Positions 13,250 to 18,662 of a stretch of 18,662 nucleotides of DNA are shown piece after piece. Under the pieces are notes generated by a model. That model was given only the letters and a program-made list of their open reading frames with translations. It was not told the DNA's origin and ran no database searches. Position 1 is the first letter of the stretch. Every line of letters starts with the position of its first letter. A program made the position numbers and the translations under genes. Source of the DNA: DASXAQ01 sp036406615 (GTDB lineage Bacteria; Actinomycetota; UBA4738). The stretch is from contig DASXAQ010000055.1 in the NCBI GenBank assembly GCA_036406615.1, positions 1-18,662 on the forward strand, written 5' to 3'.

Positions 13250-13999
13250 ATGAGCGAACCCGGCCACGACGAATCCACCCGCGCCGACGCCGACCTGTGG
13301 GAGCTCGCCGGTTCGTCCCCCGCGGCGTTCGGAGCGCTGTTCGAACGTCGCGCGCGGGCGATCTACAACTTCTGCTTCCGGTGCACGGCCGACTGGGCGC
13401 TCGCGGAGGACCTGACGTCGGCGACGTTCCTGCACGCGTGGCGCCGGCGCGACGAGGTCCGGTTCTTCGGGACCAGCGCCCTGCCGTTCCTGTACGGCGT
13501 GGCCGCCAACGTGATCCGCAACCATCGTCGCGGGTCGGGGCGGGAACGCAGGGCCGTCGCGCGGCTCGAAGCCCGATGGACCGACGCTCCCGACCACGCC
13601 GACGAGGTGGCGGGGCGCGTGGACGACCAGCGCCGCATGCGCCGGGTCCTCGAGCGGATCTCGGACCTGTCGGCCGACGAACGCGAGGCGTTCGTCCTCG
13701 TCGACTGGCAGGGCCTGTCCTACGAGGCGACCGCCGTCGCGCTGGACGTGCCGATCGGAACGGTTCGCTCCCGGCTCTCGCGGGCGCGCCGCCGTCTGCG
13801 TGGCGCCCCGGCGCCCGAACCGCGTGGCGCCCCGGCGCCCGAACCGCGTGGCGCGCAGGCGCCCGAACTCCGTGGCGGCTCGGCGCCCGAACTGCGAGAC
13901 GACCCCGGCGCCGGTTCGCGCGCCCTCGCCGCCGCCGCGCCGGATCCCATCGCGGGCGGGACACCCCACTCGTCGTCACGAAAGGGCGGACACGAATGA
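13250..13999 (+). CDS. ECF-type sigma factor with repeated Pro/Ala-rich C-terminal tail
   Basis: 249 residues from ATG 13250 (GTG 13247 is in frame just before). Region 2 is at about residues 20-90: FGALFERRARAIYNFCFRCT, then DWALAEDLTSATFLHAWRR, then FLYGVAANVIRNHRR. Region 4 is at about 130-183: LSADEREAFVLVDWQGLSYE, then ATAVALDVPIGTVRSRLSRARRRLR. About 66 residues follow that ordinary ECF factors lack. They open with four copies of RG(A/G)xAPE(P/L), residues 184-215, and then a low-complexity tail. The stop overlaps the next start (ATGA), so the next product is probably its membrane-bound regulator. The tail could be a contact site for that partner. Confidence 0.9.
   Translation: MSEPGHDESTRADADLWELAGSSPAAFGALFERRARAIYNFCFRCTADWALAEDLTSATFLHAWRRRDEVRFFGTSALPFLYGVAANVIRNHRRGSGRERRAVARLEARWTDAPDHADEVAGRVDDQRRMRRVLERISDLSADEREAFVLVDWQGLSYEATAVALDVPIGTVRSRLSRARRRLRGAPAPEPRGAPAPEPRGAQAPELRGGSAPELRDDPGAGSRALAAAAPDPIAGGTPHSSSRKGGHE
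13799..13894 (+). repeat. Four tandem 24-bp repeats in the sigma-factor gene
   Basis: The unit encodes RGAPAPEP. Copies start at 13799, 13823, 13847 and 13871. The first two agree throughout the coding unit; the third (RGAQAPEL) and fourth (RGGSAPEL) have diverged. This suggests in-frame expansion by slippage. Confidence 0.85.
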
Positions 14000-14931
14000 A
14001 CGCGATCGACGACCTGACCCCCGTTCCCGAGCGCGACCTGCCCCCCGAGCGGTTCGCGGAGTTGGCGTCGCGGCTGCTTCGCGACATCGAGCGCGAGCAG
14101 CGACGGTCGAGCCGCGGCCGCCGCCGCGCCCGCGTGGCGGCCATGGTCCTGATTCCCGCCGCGGTCCTTGCCGCGGCCGGCGCGTACGCGCTGAACGGAA
14201 CGCGCACCGCGCCCCAGGTCGCCGACGAGGTGACCTGCTACCAGGCGGCCGACGTGAACGCGCCCGCCGCGGGCGTCCCCTCGCAGTCGGGCACCAGCCT
14301 CGCCGCGATGTGCCGGACGGCGTGGACGTCGGGCTCGATCCACTGGCCCGTCCCCGGGGCCGCCCCGGCCTCCTGGGTGGCGTGCACCGGGCACGCGGGC
14401 GGCGTCGACGTGTTCCCCGGGACCGACGTGAACCTCTGCCGGCGCCTCGGCCTGCAGCCCCTGCCGCCCGGCTACCGGGACGCGGCGGCCTCGTTCCGAT
14501 CCCTCGCGTCGGCGGTGTCCACGCGATTCGCCGATGGGACCTGTGTGGTCGAAGGGCCGGCCGCTCGAGCCGCGCGGCGCATCCTGGATGCCCACGGCTA
14601 CGGGGATTGGGCCATCCACGCCAAGGGCTTCTCCTCCGCCGCGCCGTGCGCGCTGGCCGACCTGGATCCCGTGAACGGCGTGCTCACCCTCAACGGATGG
14701 ATCCGACCGAAGCTCGAACGCGCCGCCGAGGCCGCCCTTGATGCCGACGCGTGCGGACCGCAAGCGGCTCTGCTCGCACGGGTGCAGGACTCCGTCGACG
14801 CGGCCGGCTTCCCGCAATGGCGGGTGACGGTCGACCATGAGCTGTCGCCGAATTGGCCGTGTGTGGCGGGGTTCAACCCGGACCCCGGCAGCCTGAAGAT
14901 CGTCCTGGCCGGGCACGCTTCGAGACCCTGA
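13996..14931 (+). CDS. Single-pass membrane protein, probable anti-sigma partner of the upstream ECF factor
   Basis: 311 residues; ATG 13996 overlaps the sigma-factor stop (ATGA), with GGGCGG upstream. Residues 1-45 are a charged cytoplasmic segment (LPPERFAELASRLLRDIERE, then RSSRGRRRAR). A membrane span lies at about 46-66 (VAAMVLIPAAVLAAAGAYAL). The remaining ~245 residues are outside the cell and contain eight cysteines (TCYQ, MCRT, ACTG, LCRR, TCVV, PCAL, ACGP, PCVA), enough for four disulfides. No zinc-binding HxxxCxxC anti-sigma motif is visible, so the assignment rests on gene coupling and topology. The extracellular part looks like a sensor, but I recognise no named domain. Confidence 0.75.
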   Translation: MNAIDDLTPVPERDLPPERFAELASRLLRDIEREQRRSSRGRRRARVAAMVLIPAAVLAAAGAYALNGTRTAPQVADEVTCYQAADVNAPAAGVPSQSGTSLAAMCRTAWTSGSIHWPVPGAAPASWVACTGHAGGVDVFPGTDVNLCRRLGLQPLPPGYRDAAASFRSLASAVSTRFADGTCVVEGPAARAARRILDAHGYGDWAIHAKGFSSAAPCALADLDPVNGVLTLNGWIRPKLERAAEAALDADACGPQAALLARVQDSVDAAGFPQWRVTVDHELSPNWPCVAGFNPDPGSLKIVLAGHASRP

Positions 14932-14952
14932 GCCTCGCCGGCGAGACCCGGC

Positions 14953-14982
14953 TTGACAAACCGACCGGTCGGTCTGTAGAGT
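14953..14982 (+). promoter_or_regulatory. tetR promoter: consensus -35, TAGAGT -10, leaderless start
   Basis: A perfect TTGACA (14953-14958) and TAGAGT (14977-14982) are separated by 18 bp. ATG 14991 follows the -10 by 8 bases, so the transcript should begin at or next to the start codon; no Shine-Dalgarno is present. The palindromic operator fills the whole spacer. Confidence 0.8.
14956..14977. promoter_or_regulatory. 22-bp palindromic operator of gamma-butyrolactone-receptor type
   Basis: The halves are ACAAACCGACC (14956-14966) and GGTCGGTCTGT (14967-14977). The inner 14 bp (ACCGACCGGTCGGT) is a perfect palindrome, and only one outer position pair fails. As I remember it, the ArpA half-site is GG(T/C)CGGT(A/T)(T/C)G(T/G); the left half, read inversely, fits at all 11 positions and the right at 10. 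It overlaps the end of the -35, the spacer and the first base of the -10, so bound protein should block RNA polymerase. Confidence 0.75.
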
Positions 14983-14990
14983 CCGGTGCC

Positions 14991-15668
14991 ATGGCGAAGA
15001 CGACCACCGCCGCCGGCGGCACCGCGGTCCGGGACGCGAGGCAGGCCGCGCCGGCCAAGGCGCCGGCCCACGGCGGCGATCGAGGGGACCTCACCCGGCA
15101 GCGCATCCTGGACGCCGCGGCGGCCGCGTTCGCCGAGGGCGGCTACGCGGGCACGTCGCTGAACGACATCATTCGCGCCACCGGACTGACCAAAGGCGGG
15201 TTCTACTTCCACTTCCCGTCGAAGCAGGCGCTGGCCGTGGCGTGCCTGGACTACAAACGCGAGCGTTGGATCGGCCGAGTCATGGCTGAGGCCACACGCC
15301 ACAGGCGGGCGATCGACCAGCTCGCCTCGATCCCGCTCACGCTGTGTGACCTGTACGAACAGGATCCAACCTACCGGTGCATCGGAAGGCTTTGCATGGA
15401 GCTCGCCTCCGAGGATCTCCAGGACATCGACCCGGCGTTCTTCTCCTCGGCGTTCGACGGGTGGATCCAGATCACGACCTCGCTCCTGCGCCGGGGCCAG
15501 CAGGAGGGGGACGTCCGGGCCGACCTCGACCCGGACGAGGCCGCCTTCATGGCGGTCGCCACGGTCGTCGGCATCGACGAGATGACCAGCCTCATGACCG
15601 GCGGCGCGGACTACCGGCAACGCATCGAAGCCTTCATCCCGCTGTTCCTGAACGCCATCAGGGCGTAG
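14991..15668 (+). CDS. TetR-family regulator resembling gamma-butyrolactone receptors
   Basis: 225 residues from ATG 14991, preceded by a promoter ideal for a leaderless start. A low-complexity tail of ~33 residues leads into the TetR DNA-binding domain (TRQRILDAAAAAFAEGGYAG, TSLNDIIRATGLTKGGFYFH, FPSKQALA), with recognition helix LTKGGFYFHF at 66-75. The ligand domain includes GRLCMELASEDLQD, AFDGWIQITTSLLRRGQQEG and DVRADLDPDEAAFMAVATVV. This layout, with Trp158 in the position of the conserved Trp of ArpA/CprB, recalls butyrolactone receptors rather than generic AcrR proteins. It probably represses itself and the MMPL gene 18 bp downstream. No AfsA-type synthase is in the window, so the ligand is unknown. 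Confidence 0.88.
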   Translation: MAKTTTAAGGTAVRDARQAAPAKAPAHGGDRGDLTRQRILDAAAAAFAEGGYAGTSLNDIIRATGLTKGGFYFHFPSKQALAVACLDYKRERWIGRVMAEATRHRRAIDQLASIPLTLCDLYEQDPTYRCIGRLCMELASEDLQDIDPAFFSSAFDGWIQITTSLLRRGQQEGDVRADLDPDEAAFMAVATVVGIDEMTSLMTGGADYRQRIEAFIPLFLNAIRA

Positions 15669-15686
15669 CTCCCGAGGGGGGAACCC

Positions 15687-17975
15687 ATGGACACGCGCGA
15701 AACCGTTCGATCCTCCAACCAACCAACCGGTCGGTCGAATGGACGGGGCCGAGCCGAACCGACTGCGGCCGGGGCGCGAAAGCCCGGAGCCTTCTCCCGG
15801 CTCGGCGGCTTCGTCGTGCGCCGCCGGCGCTGGATCGTGGCCGCCTGGGCCATCGTGCTGATCGCGATGGTGCCGTTCGCCAAGGGCCTGCAGGGACGGC
15901 TCGGGCAGGGTGGCTGGGACGTGCCGGGTTCGGACTCCCTCGCCGTGCAGGATCAGCTGGAGACGCGCTTCGCGCAGCAGCCCGCGGCGGCCTACGTGGT
16001 CGTGCACAGCGACGGCGACACCGTCGCCGGCCCGGCGTTCCGCTCGGAAATCGCCGCCCTCAGCTCACGCATCGGGGCGACCGCCCACGTCCGGGGTGTG
16101 CAGTGGGCGAACTCCCCCGCGTTCGTGTCTCCGGACGGACACACCACGTTCCTCGTCGTCGGCCTGCAGGGCGACCAGAACCAGAACCTCGAAACCGCGC
16201 GAGCCGTCTCGACGGCGGCCGCCGCGGACGTGCCGGCCGGCTTTCGCGTCGAGACCGGCGGCTCCTCCGCCTTCTACAACCGCTTCAACGACATCTCCCG
16301 CACGGACCTCGAGACGGCCGAAAAGGTCAGCTTCCCGGTGACACTGCTGGTGCTGGTGATCGCGTTCACGACGCTCGTGGCCGCCGGTATGCCGATCCTG
16401 CTGGCGCTCGTCAGTCTCGTCGTGACGCTCGGCGGCCTGTACTTCGTCGCGGGCGTCACCGACATGAGCGTGTACGTCACGAACACCGCGTCGGTCATCG
16501 GGATCGGCGTGGGCATCGACTACGCGCTGTTCGTCGTGACGCGGTTCCGGGAGGAGCTGCGCCGAGGCCGCTCCGTCGCCGACGCGATCCCGATCACGCT
16601 GGCCACGTCCGGCCGCGCCGTGGCGCTGTCGGGCGCGACCGTCATCGTGGCGCTGTTCGGCATGTTCCTGGTGGACATCCAGGCGTTCCGATCCATGGCG
16701 ATCGGTTCGATGTCGGTGGTGGCGATCGCCGTGATCGGCGCCGTCACCTTGATCCCCGCGATCCTGGCCATGCTGGGCCACCGCGTGAACCGCTGGGGCG
16801 TCCCGCTGCTTGGCCGCCAGCGGCCCGAGGGGACCGGGTTCTGGCACCGCTGGGCGCTGTCGGTCATGCGGCGTCCCTGGACGTACCTGATCATCTCGCT
16901 GGCCGTCCTGCTTACGCTGGCGCTGCCACTGCTGTCGATGCGGATGGGCCAGTCCGGCCCCCAGACCCTTCCGCCCGGCGACGGGCCGCGCGTCGCGTCG
17001 GAGATGCTCGCCGGCGGATTCGGCGCGGGCGTGACCGGGCCCATCGAGATCACGGTCTCCACGGCCGGCGCCACCGCGGCGCAGACGCGGGCCGACGTCG
17101 CCCGGCTGGTGTCCGCGCTGCGCGCCGACCCGGCCGTGGCCAGCGTGGGCGCGCCCGTCACCTCCGCGACGCCCGGCCCGGGCCTGGTGTGGCTGACGGT
17201 GGTCGGTCACGACTCGCCCGAGTCGCGCGCGGCCGAGACCTTCGTGACGCACCTGCGAACCGACGTGATCCCGTCCGCCGGTTTGGGCGGCCGCGCGCTC
17301 GTGGGCGGCGAGACCGCGTTCAACCTGGACCTCGAGCACGCGATCGCGGGCACGCTCCCCTACGTGGTGCTCACCGTCCTCGCGCTCTCGTTCCTGCTGC
17401 TGGCCATGGCCTTTCGCTCGCTGCTGCTGCCGCTGAAGGCCATCCTCATGAACCTGCTGTCGGTCGGCGCGGCGTACGGGCTGATGACCGCGATCTTCCA
17501 GTGGGGCTGGGGCCAGTCGATCCTGGGCTTCACGTCCGAGGGCCACATCTCGGCGTTCGTTCCGATGTTCCTGTTCTGCATCCTGTTCGGACTCTCGATG
17601 GACTACGAGGTCTTCCTGATGACCCGCATCCGCGAGGAGTACCAGCGCACGGGCTCGAACGAGCTCGCGGTCGCGCACGGCCTCGAGACCAGCGCGCGCA
17701 CCATCACGTCGGCCGCGCTGATCATGGTCACGGTGTTCGCGGCGTTCGCCTCGAGCCGCCTGGTCCCGTTCAAGGAGATGGGGTTCGGCCTGGCCGCCGC
17801 CGTGTTCATCGACGCCACGATCGTGCGGACCGTGCTCGTGCCCTCGGCCATGAAGCTGATGGGCGACTGGAACTGGTGGATGCCGTCGTGGCTCGACCGC
17901 TGGCTCCCGCGGATCGCGCTGGAGACCGAGTCCGAGGCGCCGGCCGCGGCGACCCCCGAGTTCGAGACCGTCTGA
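15687..17975 (+). CDS. MMPL/RND-family membrane exporter
   Basis: 762 residues; ATG 15687 follows GAGGGGGG (15674-15681) by five bases. After an unusual hydrophilic leader of ~35 residues comes FSRLGGFVVRRRRWIVAAWA, the usual N-terminus of actinobacterial MMPL proteins. There are two pseudo-repeats, each with one membrane helix, an extracellular domain, then five helices. The proton-relay Asp-Tyr pairs are present in both: GIGVGIDYALFVVTRFREEL and FGLSMDYEVFLMTRIREEYQ. The family moves lipids, siderophores or hydrophobic compounds outward using the proton gradient. The length suits a stand-alone drug-efflux type. It probably shares a transcript with tetR. An operator-like site lies inside codons 12-17. 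Confidence 0.92.
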   Translation: MDTRETVRSSNQPTGRSNGRGRAEPTAAGARKPGAFSRLGGFVVRRRRWIVAAWAIVLIAMVPFAKGLQGRLGQGGWDVPGSDSLAVQDQLETRFAQQPAAAYVVVHSDGDTVAGPAFRSEIAALSSRIGATAHVRGVQWANSPAFVSPDGHTTFLVVGLQGDQNQNLETARAVSTAAAADVPAGFRVETGGSSAFYNRFNDISRTDLETAEKVSFPVTLLVLVIAFTTLVAAGMPILLALVSLVVTLGGLYFVAGVTDMSVYVTNTASVIGIGVGIDYALFVVTRFREELRRGRSVADAIPITLATSGRAVALSGATVIVALFGMFLVDIQAFRSMAIGSMSVVAIAVIGAVTLIPAILAMLGHRVNRWGVPLLGRQRPEGTGFWHRWALSVMRRPWTYLIISLAVLLTLALPLLSMRMGQSGPQTLPPGDGPRVASEMLAGGFGAGVTGPIEITVSTAGATAAQTRADVARLVSALRADPAVASVGAPVTSATPGPGLVWLTVVGHDSPESRAAETFVTHLRTDVIPSAGLGGRALVGGETAFNLDLEHAIAGTLPYVVLTVLALSFLLLAMAFRSLLLPLKAILMNLLSVGAAYGLMTAIFQWGWGQSILGFTSEGHISAFVPMFLFCILFGLSMDYEVFLMTRIREEYQRTGSNELAVAHGLETSARTITSAALIMVTVFAAFASSRLVPFKEMGFGLAAAVFIDATIVRTVLVPSAMKLMGDWNWWMPSWLDRWLPRIALETESEAPAAATPEFETV
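15722..15735. promoter_or_regulatory. Second operator-like site within the MMPL coding start
   Basis: ACCAACCGGTCGGT differs from the perfect 14-bp core upstream of tetR at one position. Its outer flanks do not match. It lies 36 bases inside the MMPL reading frame, and no clear promoter surrounds it. If bound, it could block elongation, or help loop with the first site. Confidence 0.5.
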
Positions 17976-17989
17976 CCCCTACGCCGCGC

Positions 17990-18556
17990 GTGGAGGTCGT
18001 CGCCTGGCCCGAAGCCGAAGTGCCCGGACCGCTGCGCGCCCAGCAGGTCCGGCTGCAGCTCCTGGCCTGGCCCTCCGACGGGCCGCCGGACCCCGCGCCC
18101 TGGCACGACCCGGCGCTGCGCGCCCGATCGGTGTTGCTGGTCGACGACGGCACCGTGGTCGCGGCCCTGGACGTCCTGCGCAAGCCGATCCGCCACGCCG
18201 GGCGCGAGTTCGACGCCGAAGGCCTGAGCGCCGTGGTCAGCGACCCCCGGCACCGCGGCCGCGGGCACGGCCTCATGCTCGTGCGCTCGGCCCGCGACCT
18301 GATCGCGGCCGACGGGGCCGACCTCGGCATCTTCACGTGCGATCGCCCGCTGCAGGGGTTCTACGAACGGGCCGGCTGGCGGCACCTTCCCGGGACGGTG
18401 TTGATCGGCGGCACGCCTCGCGCGCCGTTCCCCAGCGATCAGTTCGACAAGGTGGCGATGGGCGCGTTCTTCTCCCGCGCCGCGCGCGCGGCCGAGCCGG
18501 CGTTCGCCGGTGCGCGGATCGAGCTGTACCCGGGGGAGATCGACCGGCTCTGGTGA
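17990..18556 (+). CDS. GNAT-family N-acetyltransferase, AAC(2')-like
   Basis: 188 residues from GTG 17990, 14 bp after the MMPL stop, with a weak start context. The acetyl-CoA loop is VVSDPRHRGRGHGLMLVRSA (R-G-x-G-x-G type). It is preceded by strand-forming SVLLVDDGTVVAALDVL and followed by LGIFTCDRPLQGFYERAGWR, the usual late GNAT strands. The overall plan, including the C-terminus PGEIDRLW, recalls mycobacterial aminoglycoside 2'-N-acetyltransferase (ending GDVW), but similarity is too low to assign that substrate. It may be co-transcribed with the exporter, which would pair efflux with chemical modification. It converges on the last gene with a one-base gap. Confidence 0.82.
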   Translation: MEVVAWPEAEVPGPLRAQQVRLQLLAWPSDGPPDPAPWHDPALRARSVLLVDDGTVVAALDVLRKPIRHAGREFDAEGLSAVVSDPRHRGRGHGLMLVRSARDLIAADGADLGIFTCDRPLQGFYERAGWRHLPGTVLIGGTPRAPFPSDQFDKVAMGAFFSRAARAAEPAFAGARIELYPGEIDRLW

Positions 18557-18557
18557 T

Positions 18558-18662
18558 CTAGCGGAGCCGCACGCCCGGCCCGTCGGTCACCACGCCGATG
18601 GCCACTGCCTCGGCGCCCGCGTCCGCCGCCGCCGCGACCGCGCGATCGGCTTCTTCGGCCGG
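18558..18662 (-). CDS. C-terminal end of an unidentified protein (partial)
   Basis: The frame is open from the right edge on the minus strand and ends with TAG at 18560-18558. The last 34 residues are PAEEADRAVAAAADAGAEAV, then AIGVVTDGPGVRLR. A helix, a strand and a final G-V-R-L strand resemble the end of AIR-synthase-related proteins (PurM/ThiL type), but the piece is too short for a firm call. It is tail-to-tail with the GNAT gene. Confidence 0.5.
   Translation of the reverse strand, partial: PAEEADRAVAAAADAGAEAVAIGVVTDGPGVRLR

Noticed and set aside
13799..13894. Tandem 24-bp repeats as a CRISPR-like array
   Set aside because: The units are directly adjacent with no spacers, keep the reading frame and encode a Pro/Ala-rich protein segment.
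15377..18556. A 1059-codon open frame covering the end of tetR, all of MMPL and the GNAT gene
   Set aside because: Only its last ~189 codons are a real gene. The rest is Arg/Gly/Pro-rich antiframe translation of MMPL, a normal effect of high GC content.

Overview
The window is about 18.7 kb of very GC-rich DNA (roughly 70% by eye). It most likely comes from the chromosome of an actinobacterium outside the well-studied genera. The evidence is a clear BldC regulator, the gene order bldC / unknown gene / valine-type dehydrogenase known from Streptomyces, several starts that look leaderless (a TANNNT -10 element 6-8 bases before GTG or ATG), two ECF sigma factors, and a TetR protein resembling gamma-butyrolactone receptors. 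No integrase, transposase, phage gene or CRISPR array is visible.

Layout. (1) 1-3264: the end of a secreted protein; a helix-hairpin-helix DNA-glycosylase-like protein converging on a TerC-family metal exporter; a leader that fits the yybP-ykoY manganese riboswitch upstream of terC; an ECF sigma factor; and a small secreted basic protein. (2) 3436-5226: a secreted seven-repeat beta-propeller protein with a C-terminal DUF11 domain. (3) 5272-5573: a tRNA cluster, Glu(TTC)-Asp(GTC)-Phe(GAA). (4) 5644-11397: bldC and an unknown conserved gene on the minus strand. Divergent from them is an operon for branched-chain amino acid catabolism: valine/leucine dehydrogenase, then E1-alpha, E1-beta and E2 of the branched-chain 2-oxoacid dehydrogenase. 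(5) 11408-13242: a cobalamin-binding-type protein, a 70-residue SH3-like protein and a PAP2 phosphatase. (6) 13250-14931: an ECF sigma factor overlapping a single-pass membrane protein, probably its anti-sigma partner. (7) 14991-17975: a TetR regulator and an MMPL/RND exporter. (8) 17990-18662: a GNAT acetyltransferase converging on a partial gene.

How the genes work together. The dehydrogenase deaminates valine, leucine or isoleucine to 2-oxoacids, and E1/E2 convert these to acyl-CoA. E3 is not in the window. The cobalamin-binding protein directly downstream could be linked through the B12-dependent fate of propionyl-CoA, but this is inference.

The strongest candidate for something undescribed is the TetR-MMPL pair. 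The tetR promoter (TTGACA, 18 bp, TAGAGT, leaderless ATG) carries a 22-bp inverted repeat matching the half-site I remember for the Streptomyces A-factor receptor ArpA. A second, one-mismatch copy of its 14-bp core lies inside the first codons of the exporter gene. This suggests an efflux cassette controlled by a butyrolactone-like signal.
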